64,000 nt of DNA. Origin: Rhodobacteraceae bacterium IMCC1335 (lineage in GTDB: Bacteria; Pseudomonadota; Alphaproteobacteria; Rhodobacterales; Rhodobacteraceae). Under the pieces are notes generated by a model that worked only from the letters and a program-made list of their open reading frames with translations, was not told the DNA's origin and made no database searches. The DNA lies in contig CP046864.1 of the NCBI GenBank assembly GCA_039640495.1, positions 744,001 through 808,000 on the forward strand, read 5' to 3'. Shown piece after piece: positions 37,609 through 47,129 of this stretch. Numbering within the stretch: the stretch's first letter is position 1; every line of letters starts with the position of its first letter. The translations under genes were made by a program, and so were the position numbers.

Positions 37609-40418
37609 GTTGAGGCGCGCTCAACGCCCAGCTCGATTGCTTCGCGTAGCTTGCGTTCCAGCATTTTTTGCTTGGATTGGTTGTAAAATTTCAGACCAAA
37701 CATGTCTTTTACATAAAAACTATCAACAACTTGCTCGCCATAAGTGGCGATGACTGCTGATGCGATATAGACGTTTGTATTGGCCAAGGTGCGCGTCAGA
37801 TCAAACAACAAGCCGGGGCGATCCCGCGTGTCGACTTCGATGATCGTGTAAATTTCGGAGCCGTCATTATCAAAGCTGATGGAGGTTGGAACTTTAAAGG
37901 CTTTTTCGCGTTTTTTGAATTTGTCTTTATCCTGAATCGCAATTCGCGCCACCACTTTGCCCATCAATGTCTTATTGATCATTTGTTTCAAACGGTTGAA
38001 CTTTTCCGGCTCATAAGGGTTTCCCGCCGCGTCTTGAATCCAAAACGCTGCCGTCGCAAACCCATCTTTGGTGGTATAGGTGCGCGCATCAACGACATTG
38101 GCCCCCACCAGTGCCAGAGCGCCTGCCAAACTGGAAAAAATGCCGGGATGGTCGACGCAGGCAAAACACACGCGGGTTGCTGCGCGGTCTCCATCTGCAT
38201 AGAAGTCGATGGCAATTTCATCCTCTTTTAAATCGCGGAGCAAACCGGCAAACACCACATGCGCGGTGACATGTAATCCCTGCCAATAGGGAGAATAATG
38301 GCGCGCGACTTCGGATTTTAGGTCCTTGGTATCCCAATCTTTTAAATGCAGACGTAGGTTTTTCTTACCCTCGGTGCCACGCGATTCGCGGTTCAAAGCG
38401 TCTTGGCCATTTTCTAACGCGCGGCGGGTCTGCCGATAGAGCGCCCGGATCAGAACCGCTTTCCAATTGTTCCAAGTGTTGGGGCCAACAGCGCGGATAT
38501 CACAGACGGTCAACACGGTCAGCAGATCCAAGCGCTTGCAGGTTTGCACGGCTTTGACAAAATCGCGCACCGTTCGAGGATCCGCAATATCGCGTTTTTG
38601 CGCCAAGTCAGACATCAATAAATGGTATCTCACAAGCCATTCTACGGTTTCCACATCAGCTTTGTTCAAGCCAAGCCGCGGAGCCACCTTGCGCGCAATT
38701 TGTGCTCCAATCACCGAATGATCTTCATTGCGGCCTTTGCCGATATCATGCAGCAAAAGGGCAACATAGATCACCTTTCGGTTCACACCCTCTTTCAAAA
38801 TCGAACTGGCAATAGGTAATTCTTCGATCAATTCGCCGCGCTCGATCTGGGCAAGGTTCCGGATACATTGAATCGTGTGCTCATCCACCGTGTAGCTGTG
38901 GTACATATTGAATTGCATCATCGCGACGATGGGCTCAAATTCGGGGATGAAGGCTGACAAGGCCCCCAATTCATTCATCCGCCTCAGTGCACGTTCTGGA
39001 TTGCCATGTTTCAAGAGCAGATCCAGAAAGATCCGTTGTGCTTCGGGGGTTTGACGCAGGGTTTCGTCAAATAAATGGAGGTTGGCCGAGATTAACCGCA
39101 TCGCATTAGGATGTATAAGTAGGCCAGTGCGCAGGGCTTCTTCGAATAGCCGCAGCAGATTAAGCGGATCGTTCAGAAATTTATCAGGCGCGGAAATACT
39201 CAGCCGGTTGTGCAGCACCATATAATCGGATTTCACGGTGGGGCGTTTGCGAAAAATCCGTTCCAAAAGCGGCTCGCTTTTGACATGACGTGCCTCGAGA
39301 GCCGTTAAAAAAATACGGGTTAAATCTCCAACGCTGGTTGCTTGGCGGAAATAATCTTGCATGAAAATTTCAACCGCTGGCCGGCCTGCGCGGTCATGAT
39401 AGCCCATGCGATCTGCCAGTTCGATTTGCATATCGAAGGATAAAGTTTCAACCGCGCGCCCGCTTACAAGATGCAAATGGCTGCGCACCGCCCATAAAAA
39501 AGCCTCTGCCTTGACGAAAATTTGATGTTCTTCCGGCGTGATAACATTTAGCGAGACCAGATCTGCGGTTGAGGCGGATCGATATACATATTTGGTGATC
39601 CAAAACAGCGATTGCAGGTCCCGCAAGCCGCCCTTTCCCTCTTTGACATTCGGCTCGACCATATATCGCTGGCCGCCTTGCTTTTCATGCCGGGCCTCGC
39701 GTTCTTGTAATTTTGCCTCAATGAATTCTTTCTCGCTACCCGAGAATAAATCACTCCAAAGCTTGGCGGATAACGTGTCGGCAAGGCTTTTATTACCGCA
39801 AAGGTTGCGTTGTTCCAGCATGGCGGTGCGAATCGTATAATCATGCGCGCCCAAGCGCAGACAATCTTTTACTGTGCGCGATGAATGCCCCACTTTCAGC
39901 TTAAGATCCCAAAGGATATAGAGCATCGTTTCAATCAAACTTTCGGCCCAAGGCGTGATTTTATACGGTGTTAAAAAAAGCAAATCGACATCGGAAAACG
40001 GAGCCATTTCGCCGCGGCCATACCCCCCGACCGCAACAACAGAAAGCCGCTCGCTTTCGGTGGGATTGGCGAGGGGATGCACGAAGGTTGAGGCGACAAA
40101 CCAGGTTGTTTTAACGATACAATCGGTCAGGTAAGTGTAAGATCTGGTTACTTCATGGGCGCTGAACGGACTTTTGGAAAAAGCATGGGCAATATGTTCC
40201 ATACCCGCAATTTGACGCGCTTTCAGCTCTGTGGCCAAGGCCGTCCTTATGTTTTTGCTGTCTGACGCCGTGGCTAGGTTGGCTTTGATAAACGCAACCA
40301 TAGTTTCAGAGTCAAAAATCATCTCAGCTGGCAAAATCAGTGGTAGATCGGGCTTGTCGAAGTGAAGCATCGACAGATTAGAAGCTGAAGAACTCGAATG
40401 CTGAGGGCGCTGGGTCAA
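37605..40418 (-). CDS. glnD: Bifunctional [PII] uridylyltransferase/uridylyl-removing enzyme
   Basis: A 937-residue nitrogen sensor. The nucleotidyltransferase motif GGYGRGEMAPFSDVDLLFL is near residue 130. An HD domain (LLHDIGKGRNEDHSVIG) near residue 510 does the deuridylylation. Two ACT domains follow at about 725-800 and 835-915 and sense glutamine (RDRPGLLFDLTRTLA). It controls PII proteins. The frame starts at 40418, overlapping the upstream gene; the ATG at 40370 (MLHFDK) avoids overlap and is also plausible. Confidence 0.95.
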   Translation of the reverse strand: MTQRPQHSSSSASNLSMLHFDKPDLPLILPAEMIFDSETMVAFIKANLATASDSKNIRTALATELKARQIAGMEHIAHAFSKSPFSAHEVTRSYTYLTDCIVKTTWFVASTFVHPLANPTESERLSVVAVGGYGRGEMAPFSDVDLLFLTPYKITPWAESLIETMLYILWDLKLKVGHSSRTVKDCLRLGAHDYTIRTAMLEQRNLCGNKSLADTLSAKLWSDLFSGSEKEFIEAKLQEREARHEKQGGQRYMVEPNVKEGKGGLRDLQSLFWITKYVYRSASTADLVSLNVITPEEHQIFVKAEAFLWAVRSHLHLVSGRAVETLSFDMQIELADRMGYHDRAGRPAVEIFMQDYFRQATSVGDLTRIFLTALEARHVKSEPLLERIFRKRPTVKSDYMVLHNRLSISAPDKFLNDPLNLLRLFEEALRTGLLIHPNAMRLISANLHLFDETLRQTPEAQRIFLDLLLKHGNPERALRRMNELGALSAFIPEFEPIVAMMQFNMYHSYTVDEHTIQCIRNLAQIERGELIEELPIASSILKEGVNRKVIYVALLLHDIGKGRNEDHSVIGAQIARKVAPRLGLNKADVETVEWLVRYHLLMSDLAQKRDIADPRTVRDFVKAVQTCKRLDLLTVLTVCDIRAVGPNTWNNWKAVLIRALYRQTRRALENGQDALNRESRGTEGKKNLRLHLKDWDTKDLKSEVARHYSPYWQGLHVTAHVVFAGLLRDLKEDEIAIDFYADGDRAATRVCFACVDHPGIFSSLAGALALVGANVVDARTYTTKDGFATAAFWIQDAAGNPYEPEKFNRLKQMINKTLMGKVVARIAIQDKDKFKKREKAFKVPTSISFDNDGSEIYTIIEVDTRDRPGLLFDLTRTLANTNVYIASAVIATYGEQVVDSFYVKDMFGLKFYNQSKQKMLERKLREAIELGVERAST

Positions 40419-41550
40419 GAATCACCACCTGTTTATCTTGGATCGTTGCGACAGCCAAACCGCGTTCGTTGGTGCCGTCTTTCCTAAGCCTGAAAATACC
40501 ATCGACGCCTTCAAAGCCGGCTGTTTGGGTTAAGGCTGCTGCGCCTAACGCGTTATTGGTACCACGGGCGACCAATGCGCCAATTGCGGCAACGCCGTCA
40601 TAGGCCAGGCCCGCAAGCTGGTGCGGTTTGCTGGAATACTGTTCTTCATAGCGCGTTGAAAAACTTTGAGCCCGCGCGTAATCGGGCAAAGCGAAGAGCC
40701 CCCCCTGCACGCCTGAGAGCGCCAGAGTTTGCGCCGGCACATCCCAGCGTGCAAGGCCTGCATATTGCACTTTGGCGGGATCAATCCCAGCTTCGGGCAG
40801 CAATTGCACCAACAGCCCCAAAGCGCCGGCGGTGGTTGAGGTTAATAAAATAGTATCGGCCTCTTCAATCTCGACGGCAGCGCGAATGAGCGGGATCGCG
40901 GCAACGACCCCCTCTTGCGAGAACTCAAAAGCCTGACTATGCGCGATTTTGAGGCTCGAATATTGGGCGGCTTTTTCCAAAGCGCTACGCCCTGCCTCCC
41001 CTTCCAGATTATCCGGATAAACAATCACAGCGCGTTGTTTGCCCAATCGCGCGAGATACGCGATCACTCTTTCGGCCGTATTGTCAAAGGTTTTTCCAAG
41101 CAGGAAGACGTTTCCACCGGCAATGGCGCTGCTGTTTGAAAAGCTTAAAACGTTCACACCTTCATCCGCGACAGCCAGGCCCGCGGCATTTGCGGCTTCC
41201 GCAAAAAGCGGCCCAATGATAATTTTCGCGCCCTCATCAACCGCGGTTTGGGCCTGCTGTGCGGCGATATCACTGCGCCCTGCCGTGTCATAAACGCGCA
41301 GGTCAATTTTGACCGGATCCAAATCAGAAACCGCCATACGCGCCGCTTGCTCTAAACTCCCGGCGATCTCGGCGGCGTTTCGTGAAGATGTTGGAACCAA
41401 CAATGCGACTGGAATGGGCTCTTGCGGAGTCAGTCTGGGAGCGGTGCCAATGGTTGATGTGTCAGGTGTGCAGGCGCTTATAACAGCTGCCAGCGAGATC
41501 CCGGCCAACGCGCGTAGACCTTTATGACGAAATGAAATAGATACTCTCAT
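40378..41550 (-). CDS. Penicillin-binding-protein activator-like lipoprotein (LpoA/LppC family)
   Basis: A 390-residue lipoprotein with a lipobox in LAAVISAC (Cys at about residue 27). The mature part has a type 1 periplasmic-binding fold: PVALLVPTSSRNAAEIAGSL, then KIIIGPLFAEAANAAG and YPDNLEGEAG. This is the LppC/LpoA family, which in E. coli activates PBP1a from the outer membrane. As in E. coli it is divergent from rsmI, with yraN next, a conserved neighbourhood. It lacks the N-terminal TPR domain of E. coli LpoA. Start at 41550; a longer frame to 41580 precedes the signal peptide. Confidence 0.85.
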   Translation of the reverse strand: MRVSISFRHKGLRALAGISLAAVISACTPDTSTIGTAPRLTPQEPIPVALLVPTSSRNAAEIAGSLEQAARMAVSDLDPVKIDLRVYDTAGRSDIAAQQAQTAVDEGAKIIIGPLFAEAANAAGLAVADEGVNVLSFSNSSAIAGGNVFLLGKTFDNTAERVIAYLARLGKQRAVIVYPDNLEGEAGRSALEKAAQYSSLKIAHSQAFEFSQEGVVAAIPLIRAAVEIEEADTILLTSTTAGALGLLVQLLPEAGIDPAKVQYAGLARWDVPAQTLALSGVQGGLFALPDYARAQSFSTRYEEQYSSKPHQLAGLAYDGVAAIGALVARGTNNALGAAALTQTAGFEGVDGIFRLRKDGTNERGLAVATIQDKQVVILDPAPSAFEFFSF

Positions 41551-41630
41551 ACATACGCTCCTTTGACAGGGGTTTAGCACAGCTCTTTCGCCGGTGCGAC
41601 AAGAAAGCTGAGAATGATAAAGGCAAAGTC

Positions 41631-42491
41631 GTGAGTAAGCGCAACATCCATTTGGTACCAGGGCTCTATTTTGTTGCCACCCCGATCGGGAGCGCGCGCG
41701 ATATCACCTTGCGTGCGCTCGATATTCTAGCACATGTTGATATCTTAGCGGCTGAAGATACCAGAAGCCTGCGCAAATTAATGGATATTCATGGCGTGGC
41801 TGTGAATGAACGCCCGATATTGGCCTATCATGATCACAATGGCGCGCGCATGCGGCCTAAATTAATGGAATATTTACAAGAAGGCCGGTCTGTTGCCTAT
41901 GCGTCGGAGGCGGGTACGCCGCTGATTGCTGATCCGGGCTTTGATCTGAGCAAAACAGCTGCTGAGGCGGGTATTTTGGTCACCACAGCGCCTGGGCCAT
42001 CCGCGGTGATAACCGCGCTGACGCTGGCCGGTTTGCCCACCGATCGGTTTTTATTTGAAGGCTTCGTTCCCAACGCAAAATCGGCGCGGCTTGCCGCTTT
42101 GAAAAATTTGTTAAACGTGCCAGCAACTTTGGTGTTCTACGAATCTCCTAAACGCCTGGTGCAATTTTTGCAGGATGCATGCACGGTTTATGGCGAAAAT
42201 AGGCAGGCTGCATATTGCCGCGAATTAACCAAGAAATTTGAAGAGATCCAACGCGGAACATTGGCAGAGTTATTGGCCAAGGCGCAAACTGGGCCCGTCA
42301 AAGGCGAGATTGTCGTGATCATTGATCGGGCGCAGTCATCTCCTGTTAATGAAAGTGATATAGAAGCGCAGTTGAGAACAGCGCTGCAATCAATGTCGGT
42401 GCGCGACGCGGCTGAGTTTGTGGCACAGGCGCATGGCGTAGCGAAACGCAAAATTTATCAGATGGCTTTGGACATTGAGCGAAAACCTTAA
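41631..42491 (+). CDS. rsmI: 16S rRNA (cytidine1402-2'-O)-methyltransferase
   Basis: A 286-residue SAM-dependent methyltransferase of the tetrapyrrole-methylase fold. It contains FVATPIGSARDITLRALDIL, AAEDTRSLRKLM, and GTPLIADPGFDL, the RsmI signatures, and TAPGPSAVITALTLAGLPTDRF. It methylates C1402 of 16S rRNA in the decoding centre. The start codon is GTG at 41631. It overlaps yraN by 17 bases, so the two are coupled. Confidence 0.95.
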   Translation: MSKRNIHLVPGLYFVATPIGSARDITLRALDILAHVDILAAEDTRSLRKLMDIHGVAVNERPILAYHDHNGARMRPKLMEYLQEGRSVAYASEAGTPLIADPGFDLSKTAAEAGILVTTAPGPSAVITALTLAGLPTDRFLFEGFVPNAKSARLAALKNLLNVPATLVFYESPKRLVQFLQDACTVYGENRQAAYCRELTKKFEEIQRGTLAELLAKAQTGPVKGEIVVIIDRAQSSPVNESDIEAQLRTALQSMSVRDAAEFVAQAHGVAKRKIYQMALDIERKP

Positions 42492-42876
42492 AGGAAACAA
42501 GGCTTATTATTCAGGCTTAGCTGCTGAACACAAAATAGCAAAAGCCTATAGAGCAGGCGGATATCACTTGGAGGCGCATCGGTGGAGATCTTTGGCCGGA
42601 GAAATAGACCTGATTTTTAAAACCTCGGTCTCTTGGGTTTTTGTTGAGGTCAAGAAATCGCAAAATCATGAAAGAGCCGCACAGCTGTTAACAGCGTTTC
42701 AAAGACGCCGCATTATTGCCGCCGCGCAGGTTTTTATGGGGCAGGTGCGATCTGCGCCCTGCTTGGCGATGCGCTTTGATCTTGCTTTGATCGATCGTTT
42801 TGGCACCATATTGATTGTAGAAAACGCATTTTTTTCAGAGGATTTTCAGGAACCTTCAGAGATGGGTTTTATTTAG
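42475..42876 (+). CDS. yraN: YraN-family (UPF0102) nuclease-like protein
   Basis: A 133-residue protein of the Holliday-junction-resolvase-like fold. YSGLAAEHKIAKAYRAGGYHLEAHRW at the start and GEIDLIF-(10)-VFVEVKK are the nuclease core (E-x-D and E-x-K residues). Function is not well established in the family. It has a TTG start at 42475, inside rsmI; no ATG is in frame at the N-terminus. Confidence 0.85.
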   Translation: MSENLKGNKAYYSGLAAEHKIAKAYRAGGYHLEAHRWRSLAGEIDLIFKTSVSWVFVEVKKSQNHERAAQLLTAFQRRRIIAAAQVFMGQVRSAPCLAMRFDLALIDRFGTILIVENAFFSEDFQEPSEMGFI

Positions 42877-42924
42877 TCGGCTCAAGTTGTAATCAAAGCC
42901 GAAAACATATCGCAGGAGCGCACC

Positions 42925-43860
42925 GTGAAAATCGCATTTCAGATGGACCCTATTGAGGCGGTTAATATTGAAGCAGACAGCACGTTTCGTCTTGCTGAAG
43001 AGGCGCAAGCACGAGGGCATAGCTTGTTTTATTACCCACCTGACACGCTAGCCTATCAAAACGGAAAAATCACTGCGCGCGGATATCCCATGACCGTACA
43101 GCGGGTTGCTGGGGCGCATGTGGATTTTGGGCCAGAACAAGAGGTGGAGCTGGCAAAATTTGATGTGGTTTGGCTGCGCCAAGATCCGCCATTTGATATG
43201 CATTATATTACGACAACGCATTTATTGGATCGGTTAAAAGGTCAAACGCTCGTTGTAAATGATCCGTTTTGGGTGCGCAATTATCCCGAAAAACTATTGG
43301 TGCTTGATTTTCCGGATTTAACGCCGCCAACGGCGATTGCCCGCGATTTGGAAATCTTGAAAGCGTTTCGCCAAGCCCATGGCGATGTTATTTTAAAGCC
43401 GCTTTACGGCAATGGCGGGGCAGGCGTTTTTTTGCTCAAAGAAGATGACCGCAATATGACGTCTTTGCATGAATTGTTCAGCGGTTTCTCGCGCGAGCCG
43501 TTGATCGTGCAGAAGTTCCTGCCGGATGTGAGCAAAGGGGATAAACGGGTGATTTTGGTGGATGGAGAGCCAGTGGGCGCGATTAACCGGGTGCCTGCTA
43601 CGGGCGAAACGCGTTCTAATATGCATGTAGGCGGGCGGCCTGAGAAGATTAAGCTTACGCCGCGCGATTTAGAAATCTGCGCGCGTATTGGCCCGCTTTT
43701 GCGCGAAAAAGGTCAGGTCTTCGTGGGCATCGATGTGATCGGGCAGTATTTAACCGAAATCAATGTCACATCACCTACAGGCATTCAAGAGCTGGAGCGC
43801 TTTGATGGCATAAATATTGCTGCAAAAATCTGGCAGGCGATTGAATACAAACTCGTGTGA
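42925..43860 (+). CDS. gshB: Glutathione synthetase
   Basis: A 311-residue ATP-grasp enzyme joining gamma-glutamylcysteine and glycine. Its start [27 protein letters not shown] matches the family (GTG start after CAGGAG). ATP-grasp motifs are [31 protein letters not shown] and the metal-binding EINVTSPTG near the C-terminus. It is probably cotranscribed with rsmI-yraN (48-base gap). Glutathione could support the GFA-type proteins encoded at the start of the window, but that is speculation. Confidence 0.95.
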   Translation: MKIAFQMDPIEAVNIEADSTFRLAEEAQARGHSLFYYPPDTLAYQNGKITARGYPMTVQRVAGAHVDFGPEQEVELAKFDVVWLRQDPPFDMHYITTTHLLDRLKGQTLVVNDPFWVRNYPEKLLVLDFPDLTPPTAIARDLEILKAFRQAHGDVILKPLYGNGGAGVFLLKEDDRNMTSLHELFSGFSREPLIVQKFLPDVSKGDKRVILVDGEPVGAINRVPATGETRSNMHVGGRPEKIKLTPRDLEICARIGPLLREKGQVFVGIDVIGQYLTEINVTSPTGIQELERFDGINIAAKIWQAIEYKLV

Positions 43861-43966
43861 GGCCCGATCCGAGTTGCCAAAGAAGAGCGCGTTTGAAGCG
43901 GCGCATGAGATGCCGTTCGAAGGTTTTTCGCAACGTTGTTCATAGGCCCTGGGCAGCCAAGCTGGG

Positions 43967-45499
43967 TCAGCCTGCTTGCTTTGCCGACTTTCCAGACGCC
44001 GGGAAGGGGCGAAAACCCAAGGCCTCGCTCAAATGTGGTTTTTCGATTGCGTCGCTGCCGTCTAGGTCGGCGATGGTTCGCGCGACCCGCAGCATACGAT
44101 GATAGCCGCGCGGCGAAAGTTGAAAATGATCCAAGGCTTTGTGCAGCCAGCCGATGGTTTCAGGTGCAAGAGCGCATGTTTGGGTCAGCACTTTGCCATG
44201 AGCATCTGCGTTGGTGTGAATCCCGTCATGGGCGGAAAACCGAAGGCTCTGACAGCGCTGTGCAGCCCGCACGCGGGCCGCAATATCGCCGGTGGTTTCA
44301 CCAAGATCTTGATTTTGCAAAGAGGTGAATGAGGTGGCTTCTACATGCACGCAAAGGTCGAAGCGATCCAAAAGCGGCCCTGATAAGCGTTGAAAATAAT
44401 GTGCGCCGCAGTGGGGAGCCTTGTTACAGGCACGTTCAGCTTGATACAAATATCCGCATTTGCAGGGATTGGCGGCGGCGATCAATAAAAAACGGCACGG
44501 GTAGCGAATATGTGCGCTGGCGCGGGCAATCCAAATTTCCCCCGTTTCAAGCGGCTGGCGCAAGGTTTCAAGCGCTTCGCGTGAGAATTCGGGCAGCTCA
44601 TCCAAAAATAACACCCCGTTATGGGCAAGCGAAATCTCGCCTGGTTGGGCTTTGCGCCCACCCCCAACCAGCGCCACTTTAGACGCCGTATGATGGGGGG
44701 CGTAAAACGGTGGAGAGCGTGAAATACCCCCTTCTTTCAGTAAGCCGCTGACCGAGTGTATCATCGCAGTTTCCAGCGCTTCTTTGGCGTTAAGCTCGGG
44801 CAAAAGGGCTGTCAACCGGGCTGCCAGCATTGATTTCCCCGAACCGGGCGTTCCAATCAGAAAGGTATGATGACGCCCGGCTGCAGCGATTTCCAAGGCG
44901 CGTTTGGCGCGCTCTTGGCCTTTGATATCCGCAAAATCCGTGGTGGAGTTTTGCAGAAAAACCAAACCAGGCGCCGCAGGGGATATGACGGCTTGACCGT
45001 TCAAATGCTGTATCAAACGGCCCAATGTATCCGCTGATATGACAGGCGTTGTTTCAACCCATGCCGCTTCTGCTCCGCAGGCTTGCGGGCATAAAAGTGA
45101 TAACCCATTTTCGGCCGCATGTAGCGCGGCGGGCAGCGCGCCGGTCACGGCGTTCAATCTGCCATCCAAAGACAAAGCGCCGATGGCTAAAGTTTCTTGC
45201 AGGCAATCGCCGGGAATTGCCTCGATCGCGCTGAGTATCGCCAGCGCGATTGCAAGATCGAAATGTGCGCCCTCTTTGGGCAAGTCGGCTGGCGTAAGGC
45301 TGATGGTAATCCGCTTCGGCGGCAATGCCAAAGACAAGCTGTGCAATGCAGATCTTACGCGTTCACGCGCTTCGCTGACGGCTTTATCGGCCAATCCAAT
45401 GATGGTTAAGCCCGGAAGCCCTGCCGCCACAGCGCATTCCACCTCAACCGAGCGGACATCCAGACCACAAAACGCAACTGTAACAACCCGCGCAATCAT
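43967..45499 (-). CDS. yifB: YifB/ComM-family AAA ATPase
   Basis: A 510-residue protein with an N-terminal Lon-protease-like/S5 domain (GLPGLTIIGLADKAVSEARERV), a Mg-chelatase-type AAA domain with Walker A GTPGSGKSM (about residue 220), and a C-terminal domain (LSPRGYHRMLRVARTIADL). Four cysteines, CKCGY and CNKAPHC, form a zinc-like insert (about 345-365). ComM homologues act as helicases in natural transformation. Single gene convergent with gshB. Confidence 0.92.
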   Translation of the reverse strand: MIARVVTVAFCGLDVRSVEVECAVAAGLPGLTIIGLADKAVSEARERVRSALHSLSLALPPKRITISLTPADLPKEGAHFDLAIALAILSAIEAIPGDCLQETLAIGALSLDGRLNAVTGALPAALHAAENGLSLLCPQACGAEAAWVETTPVISADTLGRLIQHLNGQAVISPAAPGLVFLQNSTTDFADIKGQERAKRALEIAAAGRHHTFLIGTPGSGKSMLAARLTALLPELNAKEALETAMIHSVSGLLKEGGISRSPPFYAPHHTASKVALVGGGRKAQPGEISLAHNGVLFLDELPEFSREALETLRQPLETGEIWIARASAHIRYPCRFLLIAAANPCKCGYLYQAERACNKAPHCGAHYFQRLSGPLLDRFDLCVHVEATSFTSLQNQDLGETTGDIAARVRAAQRCQSLRFSAHDGIHTNADAHGKVLTQTCALAPETIGWLHKALDHFQLSPRGYHRMLRVARTIADLDGSDAIEKPHLSEALGFRPFPASGKSAKQAG

Positions 45500-45927
45500 C
45501 GCTTACAGATTCCTCATAAGCGGCCATGGTGTTTGATAAACCTTATCAAATCCTTAAAAGAGTTTGGACCGTTTCTTCATAAGGCTTTTTAAGAATTAAA
45601 ATTATGCGTGTGAGACGGGCGTTGTTCTTTCTTTGGGCAGCCCTGTTGCAACGCGCTGAAGAAACTGCCGCGCGCTGGGTTGGATCAAACCTTTGAATAC
45701 CGGCTAAATTTTTTATGCAACCTTGCATCGGCAGGGTGCGAATTTTGATTTGTTTTGGCTATGCGGACTTATGATCTGGTCATCTGCTGTCCATACGCTT
45801 CGAGCCATTTGTGGGGTGGTATAACGCGACTGTCCGTGCTGGGCGATCGGGGATGCCGTGTCACAACATAATCGGTTGCGCGCTTTGCAAAAAACAATGG
45901 CTACTGGGTTTAAAATGGCAAAAGGGC
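45500..45927. other. Intergenic gap upstream of yifB, nothing recognised
   Basis: The 428 bases hold the yifB promoter region and the 3' side of the phosphatase gene. Small frames on both strands are uninformative. I looked for a cobalamin riboswitch because cobU is near, but the gap lies downstream of cobU and shows no B12-box. Confidence 0.4.
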
Positions 45928-46509
45928 TTAAATAAGCGCATTCACCCGGTTAACGCGCCAGAGATGGTCCGTGATCTCAATCTCTGTGAGCGATAGGTTC
46001 TCTATTTTTTGACCAAAAGCCTGATAGGCAGAAATTGCTTTGGCGCGCTGAAATTGCCGCAATATTACGCCAAAATGCGCAACGATGATCAAATCGCTGC
46101 CATGATATTCGGCCCGCAAAGTATCGAGGGCCGTATCGACGCGCGCCGAGAACATATTCCAACTTTCGCCATTGGGCGGGGCGACATCCCCGGGCGTGTC
46201 GTAAAATGCAAAAATGCCATCCGGGTCGGTGACATTGACATCATTGAAGGTTTTCATTTCCCAATCGCCAAAATGCATCTCGCGCAGACCCGTTGCATGC
46301 GGCAGGCGCCTTTGCCTCAGTTGCAACGCATCGGCTGTATCGATTGCCCGGCGCAGGTCTGATGAAATCATCAGGGCCTTTTGTGGCAGGCTCGCCCGCA
46401 AACGCGCCAGTGCCGCGCTATCCGTGAGGTCTGCCTTAACATCCGTCCAGCCAACCATTGCTTTGACATGGGTCGGGCCATGGCGCACCAGAAACAATCT
46501 GCTCATCAT
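45928..46509 (-). CDS. Histidine phosphatase (phosphoglycerate-mutase superfamily), CobC candidate
   Basis: A 193-residue branch 1 histidine phosphatase. The RHG motif with phospho-acceptor His is FLVRHGPTH at the start, with the second Arg in SSDLRRAIDTAD, and the catalytic Glu/His in REMHFGDWE and VAHFGVIL. Its start overlaps the cobU stop by four bases. This coupling suggests alpha-ribazole-5'-phosphate phosphatase (CobC) in the lower cobalamin path; that is inferred from context and not proven by sequence. Confidence 0.75.
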   Translation of the reverse strand: MMSRLFLVRHGPTHVKAMVGWTDVKADLTDSAALARLRASLPQKALMISSDLRRAIDTADALQLRQRRLPHATGLREMHFGDWEMKTFNDVNVTDPDGIFAFYDTPGDVAPPNGESWNMFSARVDTALDTLRAEYHGSDLIIVAHFGVILRQFQRAKAISAYQAFGQKIENLSLTEIEITDHLWRVNRVNALI

Positions 46510-47027
46510 GGATCCGCGCTTTTTAGAACCAACGGTAAGCCAGCGGTGACCAACACTACCTTATTCGCCGCTGCGGCAAGCCTTTGGTTCAACTGCCCCT
46601 GCGCGGTGCGGAATTTACGCGCCAAAGCGTTTTCTGGAACCACGCTATATCCTACCTCATTGGTCACTAATACTAGCTGGGCTGGGCATATGCTCAGAGC
46701 CTTTAATAAATCTGTTTCCAAAGGTTCTAAAGGCGTATCTGCCAAAAGATGATTGCTCAGCCACATGGTAAGACAGTCAATCAAAGCGCAGCTTTCAGAC
46801 GTTAGGCCTGACAGAGCCTCCACCAAATCCAGCGGGGCTTCTTTGAGTTCCCACTGCGCGGTTCTGCGCGCGCGATGTGCGGCAATCTTCTCTTCCATTT
46901 CGGTATCAAATGGCTGCGCCGTTGCGATATAAAGGGGCCGCTTGGTTACGCTCAGTGTATAATTTTCAGCCCAAAGCGACTTGCCAGAGGCCGCCCCGCC
47001 GATAATCAATGTGATGTGATGCTGCAT
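46506..47027 (-). CDS. cobU: Adenosylcobinamide kinase/guanylyltransferase
   Basis: A 173-residue bifunctional CobU/CobP enzyme. Walker A is GGAASGKSLWAE at the N-terminus, followed by IATAQPFDTEMEEKIAAHRARR, which carries the guanylylated His, and DCLTMWLSN. It phosphorylates adenosylcobinamide and transfers GMP to it in the assembly of vitamin B12. First gene of a two-gene operon with the phosphatase. Divergent from rpoH. Confidence 0.95.
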   Translation of the reverse strand: MQHHITLIIGGAASGKSLWAENYTLSVTKRPLYIATAQPFDTEMEEKIAAHRARRTAQWELKEAPLDLVEALSGLTSESCALIDCLTMWLSNHLLADTPLEPLETDLLKALSICPAQLVLVTNEVGYSVVPENALARKFRTAQGQLNQRLAAAANKVVLVTAGLPLVLKSADP

Positions 47028-47040
47028 TCATTTTCCAAAG

Positions 47041-47070
47041 TGATCCAAACGGTCTCATCGTGCGTAACTC
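47041..47070 (+). promoter_or_regulatory. Possible RpoE-type promoter of rpoH
   Basis: TGATCC (47041-47046) is followed after 18 bases by TAACTC (47065-47070). This resembles the Rhodobacter RpoE promoter (TGATCC with an 18-base spacer and a TAA-type -10). In Rhodobacter sphaeroides rpoHII is controlled by RpoE. The -10 match is only partial. Confidence 0.4.
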
Positions 47071-47129
47071 TGTCAGTAAACGCAATATAAGATCGCTTTA
47101 GAGCGCTTTCGTTCGGAAAGGTAAGTTTA

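Noticed and set aside
45500..45927. Cobalamin riboswitch for cobU
   Set aside because: The gap is downstream of cobU and has no B12-box; the upstream gap (47028-47129) is too short.
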